A model generated the notes under the pieces. The model was not told the DNA's origin. It made no database searches and saw nothing but the letters and a program-made list of their open reading frames with translations. The position numbers and the translations under genes were made by a program. Positions 10,533-22,765 of a stretch of 64,000 nucleotides of DNA are shown here, one piece after another. This stretch comes from Arbacia lixula (Eukaryota; Echinodermata; Echinoidea; Arbacioida; Arbaciidae). The stretch lies in assembly GCA_963669155.1 (NCBI GenBank), contig OZ022576.1, positions 1,822,338 to 1,886,337 of the forward strand, written 5' to 3'. The stretch's first letter is position 1. Each line of letters begins with the position of its first letter.

Positions 10533-13500
10533 TCATTCTAGCTTCTTTTTTCATCCCCCCCTCTCTTCTCTATGAATCTTTCTGTTACGTTACCTTGGGT
10601 ATCTGGTAACTTCAAAGTGAAATACAGCTCCTGGGAGCTATCATCACCATCATCTTCTGTGTAGATTCTTGCTACATCCATAAGGGCTTTCTTAGCAGGT
10701 GGTTCTGTAAAGAAAAAAATGAATAAAGTTCGAACCATTTCAAATCTGATCACATTTAGTTTCTCTCTTTTACAGGAGTCCATAAGGTTGAAAGGTTAAT
10801 CCTGAAAAAGTGATAAATCACGTTCAGCGATATTTTTTTATACTCAGTAGCAGATTATCAACATAACACTTCTTGGTTCACAGAAAGCTCTATCTTCCTC
10901 TTGAACACTTTTTTCCCCCACACCTTATTTGTATGCATTCGCTTATTTCCATTTTTTTCAAAAACAACATGCATCCATACTTCCAGGTCAGCTTGAGTAA
11001 ATTCATATTTACCTGTGATTTTACTCTCTTGTTCACCTTTTCTCTTTGCTGAGGTCATGAGTTGTTCCTTGTGCTTTACTGTTGGCCCTTGTAAGAAGGT
11101 AGGTGTCGTCTTCTTTGGCTTGGAGTACGTAGTAACTGATCTATATTGCACAAAGATAAAAACATGAAAACATGTAATGAAAATGGAATTTTGGCAGGAC
11201 CAACATTACATGCAAAATTACCCTGCAATTTCATTTCTTCAAAAAGAAAATGGCATGAATCTAGAAGTGTTAACTGTTAACTTGTCTTAAGAAAGACCAA
11301 ATACAGGCAAACCCCGTTGTAACAAGCACAGGTATAGCAAGAACCCTGTTATTACGAGGAAATTTCTTGGGTCCCGATTTTTCTTCATAGACCTCTGTGT
11401 ATTCTGTTTTCATATAATGAGATCGGCTACAACAAAATTTCTGCTATAGCGAGGCAAATTCCCAGCCCAAGAATAAAGAAAAAGAAAAGAAATTGACCCC
11501 GTTAATACGAGCAAACCCTTCAGCCTAGCCGCCCAGCGAGGGAAACGCAACAACAGCACAGGCAATTTTCACAATCCACACACACACAAGACCACACATG
11601 CATAAGTCCACATTACGTGCGAGCGGTACTGCACGCCCGGCCCCGAGCCCAACCATCAAGACAGTCACGCACGCACATGGCAAACTGCGCCTCTACGTGA
11701 CACCGCGCGTACATGTACATCCGGCCGCACATGCACGATGATTGTGGACGCAGTCATGCCAGCAGGCCCGGCCAGGTAACTGAGCCTCCCCGCTCCTTCA
11801 TTTGTCGGTAAACGGAGACTTTAGAAGTGTCATTTATTTACACTTTCAAGTGTGCTGTTAGATATTTTAGTGAATTGTTCGCTAGTGAATTCAATTTAAA
11901 ATGCTTGCATAGCCATTAAAAGATTACAGTACTAGCGGTAAATCATGTGTTATTGTTTGTGTCGTCCTATATATGCATTTTTTCTGTATGTATTGATCAT
12001 GTGCTGGTATAGCGAGCAATCGGCTATAGCGAGGAAAAAGTGTGGGTCCCGACCCCCTCTTTATAACGGGGTTTCCCTGTAACAGCATTCAACAGCATAA
12101 ATTGTGACAACATATGAAGCCATGTTTGTTTGTCCCTTAATTGCCTGGTACAGTAAGATGGCACTGCACATTATTTACATTATTCACTTTGAAAAGAAGA
12201 GCATTATGAACTTATCATATTTCGCTCCTATCCTATGTAGTGCATAGCAATGAAATATTGCTGCTACTGTCAGCATGCAAATATGATATACCACTGGACT
12301 GTACCTTGCTGTAAAGACTTCCTTGACACAATTTGACTCTCCATTTGAAGACAAATGCCTCATTGGAGTCCACATGGTTTTGCTGACTGGTTTCGCAGGT
12401 AATATTTCTGCATCATCATGAAAGCTGTACTCGTCATCTTCATCTGATGAATCTTGCTGTGTATACACTCGGGATGGCTTGCTCACAGGCTTGGTGCTAA
12501 AATTTGAACTATGCTGTTGCACTGGTACTGCCTTTGCTCCACGCCTCTGAATAGGCTGATGCGACTGAGCAGATGCTTTCTTGGTTGAAGGGTTGTTCTC
12601 TTTCTGACAGACAGCATACTTCTCCCTCCCACTGGATAACTCCTTCATATTCTTGTACTCATCGTCTTGACTCGACTGGCTGGACTGACTGGACTCTGGT
12701 GAGCGGTTACAATAGGCTCGCTGTTTGGATTTGTTTTTCTGCCTTCTTGGGATAGACTTTCTGCGCTTGTGGCTGATATCTGCTCCTGGAGACCTGACCT
12801 CTTCCCTTTCATCATCAAAGTTACCTTTGGCAGAGAGCCGAGCTGATTTTCGCTGTGGTTGGGCACGAACTGTGGTGGATTTTCTTGCGTTGTTTCTGCT
12901 GCCAGTACAAGATCTTTCTTCATGGACGGTCTGCTGACTCCCATCAGAGGATTCATGGTGCATTTGAGGGAGTATTGCTGCAACTGGCGATGGTTTCAGA
13001 TTCTTCTTGGACCACATTTGCTTGCTACTACCAGTGTAATTGGGACTACTAAATTTGTTGGCAAAGTAATCCCGGCAAGAAGGCCTCTGCTGAGAGTTAC
13101 TTCTGGGCATTGCCACAGTTGTAGAATCTTGGATGGCATTCCTGGTGTTCCCTCTCTGGTCTAAGGGTGGAGCTGGATTCTTTGACCATTGCTGATGAGC
13201 AGGTTCTTGAGGATGGCTGACACTATCTTGCCTGAGATAATACTGCTGGACCTGGTTGTAATTGGACAAACTCACATACTGATCCGTCGGCTGAGAACTT
13301 GGTAGCTGATTGTGAAAAAGGTGTGATGCCACAGGTGGCATCCCAGCCCTCCAGGTTTCTCTTCCTGCTGTTGCACCGTTCACCTGACCAGCACCTGAAA
13401 ATTGAAATTGATCTCATTTAAGCCTGAGATAAAAACTGTTATGGAAATACTCTAAAAACAGCCTATGTATTTTTATAGTCATTATATAATACAACTATTC

Positions 13501-15735
13501 AAGTAGTATTTCTGGTGAGTGATGGGAGGACAAATCTCATTATATACTTTCAAATCATAAATGTGTGCAATATGAATTTGGTTAGTTACCAGAGTGGTCA
13601 AACATTGGACATGGAATATCAGTTTGAAGAAATAATACTTAGACACGTACATAGATTTGGGATTGATGCACATCTTTCCATAGGCATTGCAGCTCTCGAT
13701 GGTATAGGAGGTGCCGGAATGGAATGATCTCTGTTTGTTGCCATAGTCACAGAATTTCCTTCAATATCAACTGCATTCCGTTGCACTGGATGTACAGCTA
13801 TCTTGGTCAGTGTTGTGTGGCTCTTTTCCAGCTCTGCATGAATCTTGTTTTGCTGCTCTTTGATGTTGTGTTGCTCTTCATGTACCTTGTTGAGATGCTG
13901 TCTGGTGATGCTCTGCTGTGATGTGTACATATCAAGCATAGCTTTCAGCAAGTGCTCATTTCTGTCTTGCTTGGTCCTTGTAAGCTCTGATTCTAGCATC
14001 TGTATCTGTGCGTCTTTCTGCATTTTTGAAATATGAAAAAGAAGACAGTAAATAAAACTGGTGTTAGACTGCTTGCGAATGACTGCTATTTGGTGTAAGC
14101 ACAACCTTAAAACTTACTTAACCCTCACATGTATGTTTACCCAATAGACCCCAGTTAAATGTATGAACACTAAAGCCAATTCTAACCGTAAGTCCTTAAT
14201 CCTTGGCAAAGCATCCAAACCAAATAGGATTAAACAATGGCCATGAGGAAAGAATTCTCCTGAAATGAACAGTGTTCAAAATTGAATTACATTTCTCACA
14301 AATAAAACTCCTTTGAAAATGTAAATCATTCTCAATAACTGAATTGGCCAGTTTTTATACATAGGATTCATGTAGGATTTTATTTTGATCAATACTGAAC
14401 TTATTTATAAGATTACTATTTCAGAACAACTTTACTTACAGATGCGATTGTCTCCAACAATTCTTGTATCTTTTTTTCATGGTCTCCATGTACTTTCAGG
14501 CTATCAAGCAGTTGCTTGTGATGACTTGATAGCTCACTGGAAACTGTTGAATGACATACAATAATAGACAATGAAGAAAATGCATCGTCGGGAGATCAAT
14601 TCTCCCTATCGCACATAGCCAATATCAAGCGATGCCGATATCTAATCAATTGATCTTGGGACGCATATTTCTGGTAAGAGTTTGGTACGTATTCAATTCA
14701 CGCAATAACGCACAGAATCTGTAATATTGACCCTCGTAAATCTCGTAATATTAATATTTCTTCATACACATGGACGAATTACTTTGAAAAAATACCACTG
14801 ATCACTCACAACGATGTTTTTGCCTACCTCAACATTGAGTGGATTGAGTGTGGATGGACAAATGAAAGAATGGAAAGACACAAGCAAGACAATGGCTATT
14901 GAATGCTCGTGGACCCGGAAGTTCATATCCCAAGAATTAAAGGTAAAAAAATTAGAGCGCCACACGCATTCAGATTCAGAGAGCTATATGTGATAGAGAG
15001 AATTCAACATTTGTGGACAAGTTGCAAGCTGTAATATCTCTGTCTTGAGGCTTCAGTCAGCAAAAATGTTTTTATGTACATTACTGATATGAGAGTGTAA
15101 CCTACATATATGTAAAGTTTCTCGGTCAATACACAAGAGAAATTACTGTATAGTGGTTCTGATGTCTGACCTTTGATCACTGAATACACCTTTTTTCATC
15201 CTTTCACTGTTTTCTATACATGAAAAGGATTTGGTTGGATTACTTTCATATTGTATGCTGATTATGCCCCATTTGGAAAGATTTGGCAAAAATTGAAGGA
15301 TAAAAATCTTACTTTTGCTGATGGCAGCTGCAGTTTGTTTTGTAGTCTCAGCAATATTTGAGTTCACATCCTTCTTTATCGATGAAGCAGCAGTCCGTAC
15401 TTCATCAGCACATTCCTTCACAAGAGCTATGAATGTATTGATGAGGTCTCTGAAAGAAAGAAGACAAAAATGATCAGAATGTCAATTGCAATAGTCATAA
15501 ATAACTTCGGAACAGTGTGAGAATTGCATCCTATGAAATATTAATACAGTAATTAAACCCTGCAGCTGGGATACAATAATTGTACGAGCACTTGTACTTT
15601 GTTAAGCCGGTATTGGTTTTTGCAAGATATAGTACCTGAAGATTTGCAGTCCATGTTGCAAAAGTATTTGCATTAAAAGTATTTTGAGCAAGCATATCAA
15701 AAAACAAAATTTAATCATATATGATCATCCTTAGT

Positions 15736-15791
<56 letters not shown>

Positions 15792-17508
15792 ACAGATACT
15801 ATAACTATCAACACAACATTGTCTCCTATCTCTTATGTCTATCTTATCTCTACAAAACTTCCAAGAGTAACGAGATTCGAAAAAAATATCTCAAACTAAC
15901 AATACAACTTCTATATTACAAGTATCAGATTTCTTCTTTGATGAGAAGCTATCAAGAGATAGAGAGAAAGAGCAATCTAGTTCAGTTAATACTTAACACT
16001 GTACAACTTTACGATGATTTTTAGCAAAACGTACCTGTCATCTCTTTCCTTTGCTCTTTCTTTGTTGAACTCTTGCATCCCCTGGAAGCTCTTTCTTCTG
16101 GGTAGTGATGTTTTCTTGGATGCATTCTCTCTCTGGAAAAGTGGTGGCTTTGACATATACTTCACATAGAAGTTAGACGAGGTCTGCATAAACAATCAAA
16201 TTTGTTACACAATCAATTTTTTTTTTAAATAGATCTTATTACCAGTATAATAACACTAAATTTCATTACCTGAACAGGGACATGTTATGAAGTTCGCATT
16301 CAAATAACCAAAAATAAAAAATGCCAATATACAAACTCATTACCTTGAACAGTGACATGCTATGAAATTTTTATTCAAATAACAAACGATAACAAAATCC
16401 AAAGAACCTACTACTATTTTGTATATAGTCTGAAAATCTATTCATTTTTACTCATTTCATAGTGGAATTCACACTTTCAGCCTCCTGAAATTGAACATTT
16501 CACATTTCAGCAAAAACTATTCAGAATTTATTCACTTAAGTTATTAATATTGGTCAATGCATTTTAATGGTATTATCAGTATTGTTCCAAATAAGAAACA
16601 ATTGAAGTTAATGAAATATTAACCTCATTTTGTTGGGAGAATCCTTGTTGCTGTGACATCATTTGGGAGAACATGTCAAATGAGCTAGACTGGGAATTGT
16701 CCATTTGAGAGGCCATCATCTGGGAGTTTGCAGCACTACTTGTGAAGCTCTGACTTGAATTGATTGCAGAATCAGACTGATAGTCAGTCCGCAGATCACT
16801 TCTCTGAAGGAGGTCCCTGTAAAAACAAATGGAGGAAATCCTCTTCTTTTAATTTTCAGTTATTTGGACATACAATTCTGCCTTCATGCGACTATCTACA
16901 AGATTTTTAGACCAACGCCAGCAGCATGAATCAGGATTATATTATGAAAATCTCATTATACTAAACATTGTATGTTTGAATCAGGAAAACATTTTTAAAC
17001 ATTTCTTGTCATCCCCTTTCCTCTTAAACATGGGAACCTACATGTATGGAAATGAAGTGTGATTCACCCAACAAATTTTCAAAATTAAATCTCTCATAGG
17101 AAAGAAACCTCTCTGGTAGAGATTGGTTGGTTAAAAATCATTTATTCCTTTCAGTGACATCTGCAATTCTGTGGTTAAGACATGGCTATTGTGCGCCCAC
17201 TGGAGATTTCACTTGTTAGGCAAAACTGGCCTCAATATTGTTATTAAAAATGTGCCGCTAGGCGCTAGTGTTCGAAATATGTACTGTGGTTTTCCTTCTA
17301 AAAGGGACAAAATGTCTGCAAGTAAGTGCTTCAAATATGGCCATGAACGTATCACAACTATTGAACTACATGTACTTATTGCACACCAATGCCATTCAAT
17401 TCTTTAGGCAAAATTACTTAAATCTAAGTTATTACATTTTGAGAGATCCTGTATAACTTACCCAGGATTTGAAGAGAACAACTCAGAAGTATTCAAATGC
17501 TTTGGCAT
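9395..17508 (-). CDS. IHO1: IHO1 (CCDC36)-like meiotic double-strand-break protein, 869 aa
   Basis: Coding exons, 5' to 3': 17508-17462, 16816-16624, 16183-16035, 15449-15313, 14543-14440, 14017-13651, 13394-12305, 11140-11013, 10704-10594, 10140-9944, 9481-9395; all phases close. The exon 2 donor is a weak gttaat. IHO1 (Mer2/Rec15 family) acts on meiotic chromosome axes with HORMAD1 to promote DNA double-strand breaks. Support: an N-terminal block RTDYQSDSAINSSQSF (residues ~25-40) resembling the TDYSSLSDSQF motif of vertebrate IHO1; a basic KPPLFQRENASKK/QEFNKERAKERDDR segment before a helical part; predicted coiled coil at residues ~130-290 (QMLESELTRTKQDRNEHLL); a long disordered Ser/Gln-rich exon 7; and a C-terminal RRMIYSSQDNLNDI resembling the vertebrate SSQDN tail. 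It is longer than human (about 584 aa), mostly in exon 7. Divergence from a C3orf84 homologue matches the human neighbourhood. The identification rests on weak, low-complexity similarity plus synteny. Confidence 0.75.
10432..10528. repeat. CT-rich microsatellite in an IHO1 intron
   Basis: Interrupted (CT)n/(CCCT)n tract between IHO1 exons 9 (ends 10594) and 10 (starts 10140). On the transcribed strand it is purine-rich. Confidence 0.92.
11304..12079. mobile_element. pogo/Tigger-like non-autonomous DNA transposon
   Basis: A 776-bp insertion in the IHO1 intron between exons 7 and 8. The left end reads CAGGCAAACCCCGTTGTAAC and the right end, reverse complemented, CAGGGAAACCCCGTTATAAA. Both ends are flanked by TA, the expected target duplication. 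Subterminal words tatagcgagg and gggtcccga recur near both ends. The interior (about 11500-11800) is GC- and CpG-rich, unlike the surrounding intron, and carries no transposase. TIRs of the form CAG-x-x-AACCCCGTTATAACG with TA duplication are typical of pogo/Tigger-class elements; the assignment is from memory of that pattern. Confidence 0.8.
15738..15794. repeat. (CA)n microsatellite in an IHO1 intron
   Basis: CA array with one cataca interruption, between IHO1 exons 3 and 4. Confidence 0.95.
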
Positions 17509-19849
17509 ATTTGTTTCTCTGAGTAGTTTAAATGGGATCCGAGTCTAAGCTACCCCAGTATCCTGCGTATAAAGAAATGGAAATCATATTAAAAAAATCA
17601 TCCCAGGGTTGTCGCTCTGAGTCTAACTGAATCATTGTGAAGATTAGAAATTTAAAAATTTCAAATTTATTGCCAGGAAACCTTCTTCCTGCCTGGTTTG
17701 TATGCTCCCTGTCGTCGTTCTACATTGCACACATCCTTACTTTTATCCTCCTTTGCTATAAGGAAAACAATTTAATTGAATTTGCTGGTGAAAAGCAAAT
17801 CTCTATAATTTTGCACTGAATGAAATATCTTGATTTGTATTATGACAATGTATTAAAATTGATGAATAAACAAAGTAAATCTAGTAATACAACATCATGA
17901 GTAGAATGAGAATGAAACTAATAATATGAACCAAATTCTGCAGCTAATTATTTTTCTGTCTTTTATATTAGCTCACATATAGTCTACTCTAGTACATAAT
18001 TTACACAGATGAATTAAAAACATGGTTAGATATGTTTTTCCAACTCATTGCTTACACGTGTCTTAAGTTTTTATTGTCAATGTCATGTTATTGTGCTGGT
18101 GGAAAGCAAATTTCCATGATTGGACTGAATAAAATATCTTGTATCTTGACTTGTAATAACACGCTCAACTGAGTCAAGTTAAAAACATATTGACAGAAAA
18201 TCAATGACAACCATCTACACTATCAAATCACTGTTCATGTTATTTCAATATTTGTTTCAAACAATGGGAATGTGTCATTTAATAAAGTTAGACTTAGATC
18301 CAACCACGTCTCCAACAATTATCATACGTCCCTGTAGCCCCGGGACTGCTCCCGCGCAGCGGGAGCAGTGAGCGGGCTGGTCGCAGTAAACGTCCCTGCA
18401 GCTGCATGCCTAGACCGAAAAATCAGTCTCTATAGGACGTTGGATCCGCTGAGATTGCATCTGGCTCCTCTCGGGGGTATGTCCAAAAATGTCATTTTGA
18501 TTAAAGAATGCCCCCGAATGAGACGGTTATTCCTGTCTACTGCATGCCATGTCCAAAATTAGACCGTAAAATCAGTCTCTGTAGTGTAGGACGTTGGATC
18601 CGCTGAGATTGCTTGCATCTGGCTCCTCTGAACGCCCTCCAAAAATGTAATTTCGATTAAAGAATGCCCCGAATGAGACGGCTTTTCTTGTCTAGTCCAA
18701 AATATGGCCCCAGTCAGATGTACGTGACACTGAATGCAACAGCGACCGAGGCGAGAGTTACGCCGGGGCACTGGGAGGAGCAGCCACGGATCGGCTGAAG
18801 CCCTGGCTGCGGCCTGGTTGTTCAGCTGCAGCCGACGTTTTTGTTTTTTTTTGTTAGCTTGTGACTGTGAAAGTAATGACTAGCAGCGCACCCCCTCATA
18901 CTGCTTATATATTTTTCATCTTACTCACGTTACACTTCCAACGTAATTCGGCGAATGATGTATTAACGAATTACACTTACTTACACCGTACCGTAAAAGA
19001 ATATTTTTTTAAAACTTACCGGGTCGGCACACAATTAAGCGACTCTCCGTATATCGATATCGATACAAACTGATCGTCGAGCTTTTGCAGATGTTGTTCT
19101 CGTATTAGTTGCTAAAAAAAGACCCATGTGTGGATTTTCGGGTCAATAGATAACATTTATATCATTTTCAATTAACTAAGTGTGTCAAATAAAGATCAGT
19201 TATCCTCACTGTTTTTTATTAAGTGTAATTATATGTTAAGTCATAAGCATTTAGATCACTAAAATACGATCAAGTTGTTGAAAATATTTACACATTCTTA
19301 TAGTCTGTGATATGAGACTAATAGTGTAATCCGATACGATAGGCGAGACTAAATTGATAGTCTGCTCACAAATACATTACGAACGCATCAAATCTACAGT
19401 ATCTACAGTATACCAGTAATTACTTCCTCAATGTTTCTAACACACTTGGCTATTAGAAATGATGATTAAAGAAAAGACATTTCGACCACTTTTAATGTCT
19501 CGTTTTGTATCAAGAATATTAAGTGGTACGGAGAAAGCATGAGTTTACAAATAGCTTACACGCAATATTCTCTTTCGCGACTGTGGCTTGAGGCAAAGTC
19601 CAAAGGGTGCACAAGCACCCTCATGAATATGCAAATCTGCAAGACAACCACCTGCCTTTCAGGAAGTTTACCAAGCCATGACCCTAGAAACCAGACGGCG
19701 CTGTATGTTGGGGTAATAATAGAGACACAAACACTGTTATCAGCAGCGGCAAACGTGTTATCTCTGCGTCTACTAGATTGGAGGGTTATTAAGGATTTTG
19801 CCCATTAGTGACAACTTTAGAGCAATTAACGGATATATCTTACGGAAAT
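17509..19849. promoter_or_regulatory. Divergent intergenic region between IHO1 and CIMIP7
   Basis: The 2.3 kb between the two ATGs should hold both promoters and 5' UTRs, since the genes are head-to-head. A CpG-containing patch lies at about 18330-18840, while the rest is AT-rich. That patch contains a perfect hairpin actgctcccg-cgcag-cgggagcagt (18347-18371) and a tandem duplication (18401-18700). No TATA box or start site can be assigned. Coordinated expression of a meiotic gene and a ciliary/sperm gene is plausible but is inference. Confidence 0.5.
18401..18700. repeat. Imperfect tandem duplication, ~140-160 bp unit
   Basis: Unit 1 (about 18401-18540) and unit 2 (about 18541-18700) share agaccg(a/t)aaaatcagtctct, gtaggacgttggatccgctg or its variant, gcatctggctcctct, tccaaaaatgt and gaatgcccc-gaatgagacgg. 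Small indels separate them (unit 2 has an extra tagtg and an extra ttgc). It sits in the CpG-richer part of the IHO1-CIMIP7 divergent region. Confidence 0.88.
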
Positions 19850-22765
19850 ATGGGTGGTCAAAGAGACAAAAACGGCAACAGCCAAGGCAGTTGGGTAAGT
19901 TTGAAGAATATATACATTAATTTCAATTTGGATATATTTTATGTGGATGTGAGTTGTTGGGACTTCGCCCGCTTCCCGCATGTATTGTGAATATGAGTGT
20001 GTCATTTGGCGTTCAGTTCATTCCACCAAGATCATGTTCGTTTTTTAAGACAATTATAATATCTCTGAAAAAGAAGAATGCGAGATAATTGATAACTAAG
20101 CCTCTTATTTCATGTTTTTCTCTTTTTAGAAAAAATACAACCTGTTTTAACACATATGAACAAATAGTATCGTACTACTGGTATAAGCATACAGTGAAAT
20201 ATGCAGTTTGTTAGGCAGACTGTCTTAATTGTGCAATTTCATTCCAAATCTAGCTCCTCTATACAATTTAGTCAAGTTAAAGGTTTCATAGGTCTTCTAT
20301 AAATCAAAATATAATGCATTGATTATTCTCTAGTAATGTTGATAAAGAAGTAATTTTATGCCATATGGCTAACTGTCTTTCCCTGACTACCATAAATGAA
20401 GGTGTAATGATCATCTAGCTTGACATTGAATCTTTATAAGTGTACAGCACGTAAATGGTTATTTTCCTGTTAAACTATTTTCCTTTAACATTCTTTCATG
20501 CTTGTTGTCATTTACAGTTCTCCTCAGGGTACTATGGGCACTTCAGGAGCAAACATCGGAATGATTTCCTCAACCAATACAGGCAGCAGTCAAAGCCATC
20601 TCCACCTCAGAAGTTCCATGATATGATTGTGGTAATTAAGTTGGCCTATATTTTATTGGGGATATATTGTAAAGAATGGGATATAATTTCGCTTCAGAGA
20701 CTACATAATGATAAATGTTTGCATCCATACATAAATACCCATTTCTTTAATATTTATATGATACATCAAACCTACATACATGTATGTGACAATGTTTCGT
20801 ATTTCATTATCATGAGAATAAATATTCTGTTTAAAAAAAGAATACATATTTGTGTGATTGCTAAGAAGGCATCACATCAGTGATATAAATTATATAGCTG
20901 ATACTTGACAGCCAACATATAAATGTAATATCAGAAAATAAGTCTAAATATGCTATGACACTGACTGCTCCACAATAATTATTACAACCTCATACCAAAA
21001 GTATGGTGTATTGCAGCAAAAGTATTGATAGAGGCCTACATGTTTATATATATCTTTTGTGGCATATTTTTCAAATGTTCCCCTTTTCCTGCATATATAC
21101 GGACAATATGCACATACTGTACATGTATATTACCAATATATGAATCCATGTCTGCTCATATTCTGGAATAATTTGCCATATACATGTACCACTTTTTGGC
21201 ACACAAGGCATAATCTTTATCAATCATTTTGTTGCTGTAACTGTCAAATGCGTGTAGTCAGTACCTACATTGTAGTTTTGGATATCATACTATGTTTCAT
21301 GTACGTGCATGTACTTCTCTAATTTATATGAATATTTTCTCCTTTATTTGTCAAACAGGATCGACCTACCCATCATAACTTCTCACACCATGACAATCGC
21401 TTCTCTTTCCTGAATACAGTCGACAGTTTCCAAGGGGTAAGTGTATTACAGGACAATACAACAAGATCCTGTTTAACTTTTCTTCCAGCACACTTAACTG
21501 ATAATGAAGATATTTCACTCTGTTCCTTAAGAAATTGGTATGTATAGTGTTATGATAAGACTACTTTGGTAATGCTGTGGCTTAATGATTTGTGAAAACT
21601 TCTGATTGGGATATACCATTTGTCCAATTACATTACAATACATTTTGAAACACCATCTATTCTTTGAAACTGTATGACACCTATATCAGGTTATACACAT
21701 GAGGCACCACATCTCTTTTAGTAACTTTTTGAAAAAAATTAATCATACAAAAATATATTTTCTCTAGAATTCCAGTCAAGCAAACACAGCTTCCCTGATT
21801 TACAAGGGGTAAAATAAGGCTCCATATCAGCAGACGATCCATATAGAGTTTTTAACAGTAATGTTAATTTTAATTTTCTTTCTTTAATGTTAATTTTCTT
21901 TCTTTAATGTTAATTTTCTTTCTTTATTTGTCCATAGAAACTTGGGAAGAGGAAGGTCTCATCAACAAACAAAAGCAAATTTGTTCCTGACTTCATAGCA
22001 TGGGTACCACATCGGAAGGAGATTGAGATGGCTGGGCCCAAAGTCTCCATATACCGGGACACCTATAAGACTGGGGCTCCGGAACGTGTTCCCCAGATTC
22101 TGGTGCCCAGTGTGAGGATGCCCCGGCCCCCTGCTGAGCTCCATCAGAAGCCCCTCCTAGCTACCCCCTTTTTGGACGGAAAGACGGCCGAGGCTGAGTT
22201 GGAGCCCATGCAGACGACATATCAGCTGAATCACAGGCATTGCCAGCCGAACCGGAGCCTCAACACGGACATGAACACAGGGATGATTGAGAGCGAGCCT
22301 GTACCAGAGCAGAAGACAATGACGTTTATCAACCCAAAGGTATCGTCCATCCATGAACGGCCTGCCCCATCCATGACTAGGATGAGACGGTCAAGGATAG
22401 CGTCCGCCCCAGCCTTTAGGTCAAGCGTCGCCGCCTGCATGGTCTGGCACGGCTACGGGGATGAGGAAGAGATCCAGCGGTTGCCTGGGCAACGGGAGAG
22501 GCCAAAGACTGTTATCGGATTGTTGCCCGACATCTCAAATACGGAAACCTGCAATAGTGCAGTGCAAGACACTCTTCCCGCAATTGCAAAGACAGAACCT
22601 AGCTACTCCTCGCATTACGGTAATACACCATCCGCCACGTCGACTGTTCCCATGGATACCATCATAAACATGCCTATGACTGGGCCTAGCAGTAGCACAG
22701 CTGCTGAGAATGGATTGCCCAGCAATAACAATGTTCAAAAGGTCATGCTCAGTGAAAGTGTGTAG
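19850..22765 (+). CDS. CIMIP7: CIMIP7 (C3orf84) homologue, ciliary microtubule inner protein, 354 aa
   Basis: Exons 19850-19894, 20518-20631, 21359-21436 and 21938-22765; all junctions are phase 0 with good GT/AG sites. The start is the first in-frame ATG of exon 1 (MGGQRDKNGNSQGSW). Matches to human C3orf84, recalled: GSW-x-x-x-G(F/Y)YGH(F/Y)RS (residues 13-26), SKP-PP-F (44-50), H-F-S-HDNR-SF (60-70), G(K)RK (82-85), a W-P-EIE block (100-110: AWVPHRKEIEMAGP), SIYRDTYKTG (113-122) and MQTTYQLNH. C3orf84 has been renamed CIMIP7, a proposed inner protein of axonemal doublet microtubules, so a ciliary or sperm-flagellar role is expected. The human protein is about 200 aa. The extra C-terminal part here (FINPKVSSIHERPAPSM, MRRSRIASAPAFRSS) is Pro/Ser/Thr-rich and unrecognised. 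An ATTAAA lies at 22915-22920, and AATAAA only at 24410. Confidence 0.85.
21861..21930 (+). repeat. 20-bp tandem repeat forming the polypyrimidine tract of CIMIP7 intron 3
   Basis: Two exact copies of a 20-bp unit (tctttaatgttaattttctt, 21881-21900 and 21901-21920) with partial copies on each side run up to the acceptor at 21936-21937. The repeat duplicates candidate branch-point and pyrimidine signals of the last intron. Confidence 0.9.

Noticed and set aside
18401..18700. CRISPR-like repeat structure
   Set aside because: Only two long imperfect units in a eukaryotic intergenic region; no repeat-spacer pattern.
20455..20883. 142-codon frame in CIMIP7
   Set aside because: Only 20518-20631 is exon. 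The rest is intron read-through on both sides.
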